Source: Ichthyophonus hoferi
Lineage: Eukaryota; Opisthokonta; Ichthyosporea; Ichthyophonida; Ichthyophonidae
Reading direction: 5' to 3'
Assembly (NCBI GenBank): GCA_002751075.1
Contig: NAOQ01000060.1
Location: 117,291-181,290 of the forward strand
Length of the DNA: 64,000 nt
This document shows, piece by piece, positions 51,586 to 63,700 of this stretch. Both the position numbers and the translations under genes were made by a program. The stretch's first letter is position 1, and every line of letters begins with the position of its first letter. Below the pieces are notes generated by a model that was given only the letters and a program-made list of their open reading frames with translations, did not search any database and had not been told where the DNA came from.

Positions 51586-54500
51586 GTTTGTCTAGTTGTT
51601 AATCTTTTAATATTATTGATTATTGTATCTACGTCTATCACTATATCATATCTTGTTATTTCACTTTCTCATGACTGATAATTCACTTAATTAGGTTTCA
51701 ATTGGTTATTAGTCAATGTAAACTAATTAATTAACCTTTATAAGGTAGAGGGTGGGAATAGGCGCCAAGACCTTGCGCAATGATCTATATTTTAGGATAT
51801 ATAATTTTATATATAATTGATATCCTATAATATCACAGGGCAGGGGTTTTCATCCAACAATAAAATTTATTTGTGCAATGGAATGTGTGGAATATAGTAA
51901 ATATTAGCATACCGATGTTATGTATTTTGATTGGGATATTATATGTTATTAATTTCAAATCAAATAGTTTGATATACAAATAGACCTAAGAAAAATAATA
52001 GATAATAATACGTCACAGTGACGTAGAGAGCCCCTTCATATATACTTGTTATAATATGCTTTGCATACTGAAATTTATTAATCTGTATAAGTGTATGTGT
52101 GCGTGTATAACGATGTAGATTTACGTAACCATTAAAACATCATCTATGTATATATGCCTTCCATTAAATACCATAGCAACCTCAGCGGTTGGCAAGGATT
52201 ATGTTGTATGCAACAACATACCACATTTACCCACCTAAACATATATTTATTCACATATATACCTTTAGGAAACCTCCAGTGTAGTGAAAGATATTATGCC
52301 CACACTGCCTCATGAGACTGATGGGTTGGTGTTGACCCCTGTGTTACCGGTATGTATGTATGTTTATGTTTGCATGTATTTATTATTATATATGACTGTA
52401 TCTTGTATCTGTATAACCATTACTATGTGTATTGGTTTTAGTACCCACTTATTCCTTCTGTTCTATAATGGTTGATGGACCTGGTGTGAACCAAGAGCTA
52501 GCGTGATAAGTATTAATGGAATAGACATGACAAGGTTGGATCATTGTTGACCTTCGTGCGTCTAAGTTGTCGGTTGGTTTAATGGTTTTCCGCCATATTT
52601 TTATCATATTGGCTGACTTAATTCTTTTATTCCTCATCGACATATCTTACTTACTTTATAATGCTAGAGAGTCATGTCTCTGGAGTCTGTCAGTTTCTTA
52701 CATTACTTTCAATATTACTATGTTGCTAACCTGTTGTCATGACAACCCTTCCCCCCTTCCCTCTATCTCCTTAGCCGTATATTGCGGGCCGGTTCCGCAA
52801 GCTACTGAAATGGAAACCACCTCACCAAAATAGCGTTGACTTTATATTTAGATACGAAATGGTTGAAAATAAAGGCATTGGAACCGTTCCACAAAGAAGT
52901 AAGTTGCTTTACATTCTCTTTCTCTTTCTGTTTCCTGCTTTTTATTTGTCATCTACATCCTCTTTGTATGACCTTCCACTATTGTCACTTAATTTGATTT
53001 GATCTTATTTTTTTTTACGAAGAAAATTTATAGTAATATGTCTATAATATTTCATATTATGGTATGTTATTAGAGATAAACCTTTTTCCCGGGGGTATTA
53101 TTTAACCTATATACATATAGACGCATATACGCATACTCCCATTTGTTTGTCTCTCATTTATTACTTTTTCTATTTTACTTTTCTTCACAAATTTTACTCT
53201 GGAACTGCACGGTTGTGGCTTTGAACGTATACATCTGTTTTTTAATATTGTTGTTTTAATATAGCCATTGCAGACTTATGCAATTATCTACTTACTGATG
53301 ATTCTGTATACATATAGTTGTGATGTGTATATGCAACCTCAACTTTCAATAAATATTCTTGAATGTTTCCGCGTGGTAAAATGCGTGATAAAGTAAAAAA
53401 AATACTTACAAATAATAATTTAATGTCAAAATGCTTTTTTAAAGTATGTTAAAATATAATTTTTTTAGCTCCTTTTATACGAAGAAAGACGATATAATTA
53501 GTTAAATAATAAATCATTATAAACAAAGCCAGGTTATGTATAGCATATATACTCTCAAATTCCAATAATGAGGGTAGATTACGTCATCACTTTGTGCCAT
53601 TCTCATTCTTTCCTTCGTACGTCATCACTTTGTGCCATTCTCATTCTTTCCTTCGTACGTCATCACTTTGTGCCATTCTCATTCTTTCCTTCGTACGTCA
53701 TCACTTTGTGCCATTCTCATTCTTTCCTTCGTATAGTGCCTCTTCTTTATGTTCTTAATGAGTCGAAACCTGTGGGTACTCTAGACCTGACCACCATAGG
53801 CACCCAGAGGGCCAAGGTATATGTCGTATAGTATAGTATAGTTACAGTATATAGGGTATATAGAATATATATAGTATAATATAGTTATTGTATATAGGGT
53901 ATATAGAGTATATATATTATAGTATAGTTATTGTATATAGGGTATATAGAATATATATAGTATAGTATAGTTATTGTATATAGGGTATATAGAGTATATA
54001 TATTATAGTATAGTTACAGTATATAGGGTATATAGAATATATAGAGTATATTATAGTTATAGTATATAGGGTACATAGAATATATATAGTATAGTATAGT
54101 TATAGTATATAGGGTATATACAATATATATATATATATATATATAGTATATAGTATAGTATAGTTATAGTATATAGGGTGTATAGAATATATATAGTAGA
54201 GTATAGTTATAGTATATAGGGTATATAGAATATATGTAGTATAGTATAAGTTATAGTATATAGAGTATATAAGGTATATATAGTATAGTGCTATAGTGTA
54301 TATCTAGATACATATATCAACGACTATTTATGGTCTATGCATCCATGTTATCCTTTATTTACCAGGACACAAAACACTTTCTATATTTATATTTTTCTTA
54401 CTCTTGTAAGACCTCCCTTTTTTTACGTGTTGTTTTGTTTTCAATTTGTATAGAAAAATCTACATAGATAAAAATTTCGGAAGAGTTTAATTTCAAATTG

Positions 54501-55435
54501 TTGTCTTGCACTAGACATATATTTACCTTCAATGAGTCAATTTCCTTTTAATTACGCTCTGTAAAACTCTATGATCTGTCTGTCTTTCTCTTCTTCGCCC
54601 ATTTTTTTTTATTTCCTTCCATTATTGAGTAACACTAGAATGGGTTAAAAGGTAGTAAACTTTAAATTGCATTTACCTATGATCTGTCTTTTTCCCATTT
54701 ATCCTGTGGAGATTTTTTTCAATGACTGTGAAAACCCTGTACTATTTTGGAGGTATGCAACATTTTCTGACCTTCGATGAACCAATTATTACATTACAGG
54801 ATCTCAACGGCTGTATTGTAGAGTGCACCCTGGGGGATGTCAAGAAGAGGACGTGGGCCTATATGCGCACTAGAACAGACAAATCTCATCCGAATAGTAT
54901 TGTTACATACAATGGGGTTATGGCTAGCATCTTGTATGTACTACTCTCTCTCTCTCTCTCTTTCTCTCTTCTTTAATTTGGATTGCTGCTTGTATAATGA
55001 ATGGTGTAAATTAGGAATAGGCATTGGCTAGCAACTGATTAATAGTAAGAAATGATTGTGTAAATATGTAAGTGTGATAGACAATTTTTTGTTTTATAAG
55101 GACAATGTTCTAAATATAACAGTCTGGTATGTTTTCTATACCTACTGAGCATAAGTATGCATTGAATACAGGATGCAAGAAGCATTACTAGTTATTTGCT
55201 TTTGATTGTCTAGGTTTGATATATATTTATGCTCTCTTGTTCCTTAATGATTGATTTCTTTCATTCATTTCTATACTGATTACCTCGTTCATGCGACCCC
55301 TTTTATCTTTTATCGATATACAGACACGGTGTTACACAAGAACAGCTGCTGAACTTTGTGCGCCGAAGCGCTGTGAAAGCAGACTTCCATTTGGACTATA
55401 AGGTTGTGAGACAACAAGATGCCTATGCAGAGTGA
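42760..55435 (+). CDS. RNGTT: Bifunctional mRNA capping enzyme (RNA 5'-triphosphatase and guanylyltransferase)
   Basis: Nuclear enzyme that removes the gamma phosphate of nascent RNA and adds GMP; it binds the polymerase II CTD. Seventeen exons: 42760-42838, 43041-43153, 43987-44084, 45117-45205, 46284-46456, 46999-47155, 47408-47469, 47995-48099, 48644-48749, 49145-49257, 50544-50672, 51356-51448, 52269-52349, 52775-52898, 53737-53816, 54712-54933, 55324-55435; about 644 aa (human 597). The cysteine-phosphatase loop [10 protein letters not shown] has Cys130 and Arg136. An acidic linker (exon 6) follows. Guanylyltransferase motif I is [12 protein letters not shown] with Lys314; other motifs are [31 protein letters not shown] and LLKWKPP. 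The OB-fold C-terminus has [11 protein letters not shown]. One junction does not fit: exon 15 ends in phase 0, but the only acceptor before exon 16 (54710-54711) is one base out, next to a run of seven T. A homopolymer error or a missed small exon would explain it. Confidence 0.93.
44098..44530. repeat. Minisatellite of about 45-base units in capping-enzyme intron 3
   Basis: Roughly nine diverged copies of a unit containing AGTATAGTATGTTAGTATA and ACCATATTTATAGCATTT. Lies in the intron 44085-45116. Confidence 0.8.
44932..44969. repeat. Poly(T) run with one ambiguous base
   Basis: About 38 T residues with an N at 44939, in capping-enzyme intron 3. The homopolymer length is uncertain. Confidence 0.9.
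45706..46262. repeat. TA/CACTATA array with a 99-base higher-order unit
   Basis: AT-rich satellite-like array in intron 4 of the capping enzyme, ending about 20 bases before the acceptor of the phosphatase-loop exon. A unit starting TATTCTATATTATACACTA recurs at 45831 and 45930, a period of 99. Long open frames across it are repeat artefacts, although one runs on into the real exon at 46284. Confidence 0.85.
46490..46564. repeat. (GTAT)n microsatellite
   Basis: Perfect tetranucleotide run about 35 bases inside capping-enzyme intron 5. Confidence 0.95.
48130..48345. repeat. TATAG/TATAGTATAG repeat
   Basis: Irregular five- to ten-base TATAGTA repeat in capping-enzyme intron 8; no coding potential. 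Confidence 0.8.
50226..50460. repeat. (GTATT)n pentanucleotide array
   Basis: About 230 bases of TATTG/GTATT repeats in capping-enzyme intron 10, with scattered interruptions. Confidence 0.9.
53581..53732 (+). repeat. 38-base minisatellite, four copies, forming a splice-acceptor tract
   Basis: Four identical head-to-tail copies (starts 53581, 53619, 53657, 53695) of a unit containing ACGTCATCACTTTGTGCCAT and a pyrimidine-rich TCTCATTCTTTCCTTCGT. The last copy runs into ATAG and directly supplies the polypyrimidine tract of the acceptor used at 53736. Copies 1-3 end CGTACG and lack the AG. Confidence 0.95.
53822..54300. repeat. Minisatellite of about 50-base units
   Basis: Around nine copies of a unit carrying GTATAGTTATAGTATATAGG and GTATATAGAATATAT, starting just after the exon 15 donor (53817) of the capping enzyme. 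Confidence 0.85.
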
Positions 55436-57726
55436 AACTCAATGGCCTATATATACGTAGAGGAGTACAGTTGTTAGCATTTTTTTTACTACTGTATTTT
55501 GCGGTGAGATTATTATACCCAGCTGTAGGATGCTTGTATATTATTAGTATTTAATTAAGAGAGTCGCTGGTCATCGTAATATTTTGTTTAGTGTTAAGTA
55601 AGGGGGTACGCTAGAAAGACAAGTTGAGAGCCTGACCGTATTTTTTTTATTCTGTACCTATTTTTATGATTCTTATATATATATATACCGACAAGTACAT
55701 GTAATAACATGTTTTACAGTACTGAAACCCGATTATACTAGAAAAGCTAGTATATACGAATCTATGTTTTACTAAAGCAAATATAAAATATACATGGTTA
55801 TGTATTGCATGATTTATTCTACTTTAACATCTTCCAAGCTTGTTCAACAGGCTGTTATTAGTAAACCGTAACACCAAATTTATGATTGTAAGCTTGGAGT
55901 CCATGTCTGTTGATAGTAATAGTAATCACAAATCTGTGTGCTCAATACATTTTAACAGGGTTATAGGCTCATAACCCTGCCATTCTCGAACACAGTTGAG
56001 ATAAAACATGTAGCACGCTATTTAGACAGCATAAACGCTTATTATACAACCCAACTGAAACAGACTAGTTTCGCTTATCAGGTCGTCAGTATTCTGCTGG
56101 CGTGGAGATATATAAAAATTGCGTTAACAAGGAGCCAGTCCTTAAGTACTTTATAAAGCTAAGAGCTGGAAAAGTAATTAAATAAGCGGCTACTTTTTAC
56201 AGTTAATCTAATAAGGTTAGAGCTCCAAGCCCAAGCTAAATACATTTTTTCTTTGAAGAGTTATTAAAAGACTTTCAGTGATTTTTTAAGTTGTATAACA
56301 TATAATATAAAGTGATCCGAAGATTTGCAAGTCGAAAGGAAATAACCAATTTTTTAATGTAAAAAACTATAGAAAAATAACAATAAATATATAATATATA
56401 TATGGCAAATATAATATATATAATGTATTAATAATTTCTATATATTATGTTTTATATATAGAGATATATAACACGTACTAACTATATCTATATCGTAAAC
56501 ATAAATATATACACCGATATACATAGCTCTCCAAATCATACTGTCATGATATTATACGTATTATCGTACCATGGCACATTTTACCATACCATAATATATA
56601 TTAATTTATCATACCATAATCAACGTTCGCATACTATCTTAGTTTAATGCCTAATATAGGTATTTTTGGCGGGCGATCAATTTTTTTAAAAAATAAACAA
56701 AGCGATCACACTAACATTTTAATGCATTACTCTTCCAGCCCTTCTTCTATTAATTGCTGGGGTTGTAACATAAAATAATTCCAACGTATTTATGATTTAT
56801 GATTTATGAGTTAATTTAATTAAATCATCATATACTTTTCATATTATTATTGTTAGACTGAACATTACTACCAGTACGTTTTTAAGTTTATATTCATTTA
56901 TAGTATAGTATTATTTAGTGTATGTGTTTGAACGCTTTCTGAACTTTTTCTCGAATGGAATAGGACTAAGCAGACAAGTACGCATTATAATACTTGCTTC
57001 ATATATGCTTTTCTCTATTTTTTTGTGACATATACATTGTTTTTATTTGAATAACATAGATTTTAGTGTTAAATACTTTACGTTTGTAAGGATAGATTAG
57101 AAATAGGAGAGAGAGATTGGTATAGGTTGCAGGGCAGAATAAGGTAAAGAAGATTGGAAAAAAAGGTCACGGGTGTGTTTGTGCGCATGATAATTCATCA
57201 AAACACTATAAAGGTGTGGTTGCTCTTTATGGGCTTAATAATATGAAAGTCTGCCCTAATTGTTGTTAGCATTGTACTAATACTCCACCGCTTTTTAAGT
57301 TCTTAATGATGTTATACTAAGACACATGTAGAGTTTCTTAGAATAACTGTTTAGATACTGACCTGGGTATATGCACCGTTTAGCTAGAAGTCTAGGAAAG
57401 GTGGTAGGCTGGGTGTGTAGGTCATCTGTCCTTCCGTCGAGATGCAAGACTTAGGATACCAGGAGGAGTAAGTAGGGAATGTGGTTGGATAGTCATGTTT
57501 GGTTACCCGATTGTTTAACATAGAGTTAAGAAGGCGGATGTATGTATTTTTGGTGTTTAACATTTTATATGTACTTTTTTATGTATTATATATACTTAAT
57601 ATATTTTTATATATTTATATATATTTACTTATGCTATTATATATGCATATGCACATACTATATAATCATACTATCATGCATACCTATATATATCTTTACT
57701 TTACGTTCTACAACAGGGAGGACATT
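55436..57726. other. Intergenic region between capping enzyme and NELF-C/D
   Basis: It contains the 3' flank of the capping enzyme gene and presumably the NELF-C/D promoter and 5' UTR. An acceptor (caacag) at 57711-57716 implies at least one upstream exon, whose position I cannot fix. One short coding-like stretch (57126-57269) is listed separately. The rest is AT-rich without recognisable content. Confidence 0.45.
57126..57269 (+). pseudogene. Short coding-like stretch with weak RPS29-type pattern
   Basis: An open stretch without ATG ends at TAG 57267-57269. Its composition (Lys, Gly, His, Cys) contrasts with the surrounding AT-rich frames. It reads KKIGKKGHGCVC and, near the end, ALYGLNNMKVCPNCC. 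Ribosomal protein S29 has CxxC ... KYGLNxxCRQC at similar spacing, so it might be a degraded S29 copy or the last exon of an unknown small gene (a TTGCAG acceptor precedes it). Resemblance is weak. Confidence 0.22.
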
Positions 57727-60700
57727 ATGGGGGAGGACGCCATGATGGAACCTGAAGAGGTCCCTCTAACCTTAGAGGAACTGGAGGCCAAGATGAAGGA
57801 GTGCGATGCCATTATGGAAGATAATATAGCCATGACGCTGGCAGGGTACGTAATTTGGTAATGTAGATAGTAATGGGTGTAGGAATATTTAGTGCTAATA
57901 ATATCATCTTCGGAATATTGTACGGTAAAGCTGATTATAGCGTAGACAATTAATGGAAAGTATGTATGGATATAGATATATATATATATGTGCATGTACG
58001 TGTGTATGTATGCATGTATGTACGTATGTATTTATGTAGTTAGGTGTGTATGTGTTTATGTATGTATGTATATATGTGTGTATATATGCATGTATGTATG
58101 TATATATGCATGTATGTATGTATATATGTAGGTATGTATATATGTAAGTAGGTGGGTATGTGCGTGTGTATGTATGTGTGTATGTATGCATATATGTCTG
58201 TATGTTAGAAGGTATGTAGGTATGTATGTATGTTTATATATATCTATGTATGAATGCATGTAGGTATGTAGGTAGGTATTTTTGTGTTTATGTATGTATG
58301 TATTTATGTATATTTGTATATATGTGTGTATGTATGCATGTATGTATGTATGTGTTTATATATGTATGTATATACTTATAACCATGTCTATATCTCCAAT
58401 TATATTATCTATACAGTTATGTGCAAATGGGTGGTGAGCCTAAAGAAGCCGTAGAGAGTTTAGCCAGTAGTTATGGAGGGATTGCACAAATGATTAATCT
58501 GCTATCTGATTGGCTAAATACAGCAGGTATGTTGTGATTAGTGAGCCTGCTGATTATATAAGGATGTTAACTTCGAATATATTAAGTACATATAGTTATA
58601 TGAGTGTATATATAGTTCATATATGAATGTATATATATATATATATTATATAATATATGGATAGGTATATATAGTGTTGTAGTATCGTCTATATATTTGT
58701 ACAGCATGGGTATACCTTTATTCATATAGTACTATCATACTATTATTTATACATACTATCATACATGTTATTATTATACATACATAAATACTAACATTAG
58801 ATAATAATGGGCTAATGGGCATGCTTAGGCGGTGTGGAGGGGAATGATGAAGTGAACAAAGTTATGCAAGAGCATATGGCTGCAGTCATTGTAGAAGGTT
58901 TCTCCCCCGATACCATTGATCCGTTATTTACCGATGACGTTAATGTAGAGTATATACCAGCCTATATGTGATATATGTGATATATTTATAATAGCTAGAT
59001 TCTATACTGTTCACCTTTCGAAAAATATTATGTGGTATTGCATATTTTTTCTTTGCTTTCTTTGATGTTTGTTTTCTTCTTTCTATCGCTATATATATAT
59101 ATCACTATGTTTTTCTTACTTTTTCTGTTCCACCCTTTCCTCACTCTCTCACATCCTGTCCATCCATTCATGACTTCATGCACCCTTACGTCACTATATA
59201 ACCCTATCAATTACACACTTATTCTTCTCCCTCTTCCTTTTCCCTCTCCTTCGTCTTCCTCTCCCTCTCTTTCGCTCTCTTCCTCATATCCTTCAGCTGC
59301 CAACATGGTTAGATGATATGGTCTACGAGCCTGCCTGGCGAGCCTTATTATGCAAACTTTCAGAAACTCACCCAGACTCGCTAATGCTAAAAATTGCCAT
59401 TCAAGTAAGAGCGGTTCTGTAGTGTATATACTTCATTATACAGGATGTTATGTTGTTAAAGTGTACGCGTTGATCATTTTATATTGCTTTTTGGTTTATT
59501 TATATATACATACATATACATATATTATATTGGCTTGTACTTTCTTTTAATGGTTCCCTATATATTTACATCGGGATGCAGAGGTATTTCAAGGTCTGTC
59601 TCTGTGTTTCTACATATATATATATATATATAAGCTTATGTAAATTATTAGTAAAAAGATAAATAAATAGAGATTGTCGAATGAATAGTTTAACGAGTTA
59701 GTTGCTTACTCTTACTACCGCGTAACTCTATGACATCTTGGCTTGTGTTTAAAATTATGTGATGACAGAGATAGAATACACTTGGGTTGTTACCTTTAAA
59801 GAAGGGCCTACGTTAGTAAACTAGTTTACTTTTATGTTTACTTACTTGCTTATTTAAGTAAGTAATTGCATACGCACATACATACATATATATACAAACA
59901 TTCATACATGCATAGATACATACAAATAAACACATGTACATACATACGTACAAACATATGTGCATGCATACACACTATTCTACTATCACGCATACCCCGA
60001 CCTGTACACATATACATATACTTATTTCATTATATATTAGTACATATGTTAAAACGACCATATGTTATATAGACTATTCTGTATTGATCATACTATTTGC
60101 ATGTTTCTTCATTCTTCTCTCATGTAGCCAACTATATATACTTATTATTATACACTCTTATACCATTATCTCTCACATTTTTTCTATACACCACCATGTT
60201 TTTTTTAGTACATTATTTCTTTTTTATTATATCAACTTATTAACTTTTTCTTCTTCCTTCTCAGAAAATATCTGACGCTGGTTTCCAAACTGAAATTGCC
60301 AGTGTGTCAACTGCCTCCTCTGATATTGAAGGTATGTTTTGTGTTATAAGTTTTTCTTTTTAAAATACATTTGTTTTACTATTATTATCTCTTATTGTGT
60401 CAATATTGTATATGTACTATGACTACCCTCATACATGCATATATATTCATCTATACTTGCACATGCACTATATTTTATTAATTCAATCATAATTTAGCCT
60501 GGCCACGTTTCCAATGCTTGATGCCAATTCATACAATAATTCGTTCAGTATACATATACATATATATATACTATACGTCATACTATAACTATATTTGTTT
60601 TATGATAAACTAACTATACAACTAATACTTTTTTATTCTCTCGTATACTGCTCTCCTTTTCTCTTTTTCTCACCAACTTTCTCATTTCTTTCCCTTTAGT

Positions 60701-63700
60701 ATTTAATCGAGTACTGGTAGGATTGCTAAAGCGTCTGATAGATAAAACAGAAGAAGACATGGGACCCGTCATGGCTGACTTCACGGTAGGTTCTTTCTAT
60801 TTTTAATCTCTATCTATCAGTCTGTGATGTCATGTTAATAAAGGTTAGTTGGTGAAATTTCATTGTTGTTGTGCTCTCCGATGCATTCGTGATAACCACT
60901 GGATATGTGCGTGTATGTATGTATGTATGTATGTATGTATGTATGTATGTATGTATGTATGTACGTATGTATGTATGCATGTATGTATGTATAAGTACAT
61001 ATTTATCTATGTAGTTCAACAATATCTATTTTAAAAATCTACTAAAAAATTATCATTTGATAGGATAATACTTACTAACTATAACAATACCAATGCACGG
61101 TAATTAGAAAATGGTTTGCTATCGCGGGAGCGCTTATATCTACACGCAAGTGCTACTTCACGGCCTCATGGCCCACCCTAACGGCTACCGTCTAAAGCGA
61201 GTTAGCCAGGAAATTGCTGCTCACGCAAAAGCAGAGTAAATATTTTGTGTTGTATATATGTACTTAGTAGTAGTATATATATAGTAGTATATATATATAT
61301 ATTATATTCTACTAATTATGTTGTAATGATGGTGTTATACTCGATTTAATTGGTATCCGAGTGTTTATTTAATATGCATGATAATAATGCAATTACATTT
61401 GAATATTTTATTAGCATAATATCATGACACACTAATCACTACCTCATATATAATTGGGCTATTTAAATATGTCATATATATTATTTTAAGTTGTCCTAGT
61501 ACCCAGTAGCACGCGCTGAGTTTTTTTTTTTTTTCACATTTATTTTAATTTTAATTTGAAAAAAGAGATCGCAGGTGTGTGATTAGCACCTTTAAAACGT
61601 AGTATTTTAATATTACAATATATGCTTACACAGCCCACCCACCCACACACAGAGGAAAGAATATTCTACATTTATCTTTACTTCTTACCAATGCAACTGC
61701 CTACCCTGATGTAGCCATGTCATTGCATTCACTATTAAGCTCGGGCAGATGCAATCCTGCAGATATTAACAATGTACGTCTCTTTTTTTTTTCTACTTTA
61801 TGTCTTTCTTCTCTCTTACGTTTTGTTTTTGTTTTACTCGTTTTTGTTATATCTCTATGTTGTATTTAGAAAATATCAAAGGGTTCTGTCTGTGATGGAA
61901 TCTTGGTCTTTATTCTCCACAGCTATATTGAATAAAGTTGTTTTATTTGAATTTATTTATCTACTTTCCATTACGGTTGCCATTCATAATGTGTGAAATA
62001 ATAACTGTAATACAGTGACATAATAACTAAGCTGGCCGAAATTGATAAAATGAGCACTCATTACTACTTTATATGCTATACCAATGCACACTTAATGTAA
62101 TTTTACTCCCGGACATATGCACACACAGTCGTGCATAAATAATATTGTGACCTACTAATATATGCCAGCTTGCATACATACATAACATGTATACATCAAT
62201 ATTGTCATCTGCATCTTGCTATTGCAATATATACTCGATTTTATTTTCTATTCTCCATTGGATACAACCTTCAAACACGCTTGTTATTGGTTGAATAAGC
62301 ACAAACCAATCATTTTGATGCTTTTCTAATCAAGCCAATGGGTACAGCTGTATAATAAATTCAGCGCCGTACAACCACCTCCTATTGAGCTCATTAGAAT
62401 TCCGGAGCTGTTTGGTAAGCTTATACTGTTATTGTTATAGTATCTCGGGGAGATTAACTGCATATTTATAAATGCTCCTATACTTATACTTATATTTATA
62501 CTTACACATCTAACTATATGCTTATATATAAATAACTGTTTGGTAAGATTATATAGTGTTATTGCCGTTGTCTACTGAAGAAGTTACTTAAATTTACTTA
62601 GCAATATGAACAATTATGATATATAGTCATATCCGAGTTTATGCCCTTTTATTACTGATTATGTATGAGATTTTTTTGTTAATTCTATTGAAATATTTAA
62701 ATATGCATATTCCGGTTTCTAAAAAAAAAATTACTGTTGCTATAGGTATATTGTATATATATGTTTATTATTCTCTTTCCAATTATAGCTTGTAGTTTAA
62801 ATTTAATTATATTTAATTACTCCAATTGCAGCTATACACTTTCTTATTTTATTTTATTTTTTTTGTTTCACAATGTATTCCGTCTGTTCATTTTGATTTC
62901 TCTCTCATTTTCGCGCTTTGTTCCTTAATCTGTATTATCTGTATTTGTTTGATTGTATTTCATTTTCTATTATTTTTTATTTCTTTATATCTTTTTTATT
63001 TTCAATTGTATTTTTCCTAATTTTTATTTTTATTATTTTTATTATTATTATTATTATCTTTCTAGTGTCTTATAATCTGTCTCTTTATATAGATCGTACC
63101 ATAGCAGCGCGCATGTTCTTCCACACTGGTGCGGTGCATACTTTTGATCATCTCTAATAAAACAAATATTAATAATAACAATAATAACATTTCTGTCATC
63201 ACGCTCTAATGTATTTTACTGATCCATACACATACATGGATCACATATGCCCAAGAATAAACTACCCTAACCCAACGTTTTAACATGATATGTTCCTATT
63301 CTATTACCTAATACTACCATAATAGAAATGTTGATACAGGCTTTATTCGATCCGAAAGCTAAGAAAGAAAGTCAGGAATCTAAACGAAAATATATTTGGC
63401 TACTGGCTTATATCTCTAGTGTACGACAAACAAGTGTAAGTATTTTTGCTCTCCTTACTGTACATTTATGTATTTTGTTTATTCTTGTTTTATTTTATAT
63501 TTACATTTTATTATTACATTGTATATATGATTATATTTTATTATTTTACTATATTTTCATTTTTATTTACACTGTATTGTTATATATATTTTTAATTACA
63601 TTATGTTTAGTATTATCTTTTTTTTCTTATATTACGTTTAAATTTATATTTTCTTGTATTATTTCATTATTTTTATTGTGCACACCTATACTGCCTCTAT

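Noticed and set aside
57904-58259. Minus-strand His/Tyr/Ile/Thr-rich frames
   Set aside because: They are the TATG microsatellite of NELF-C/D intron 1 read on the other strand.
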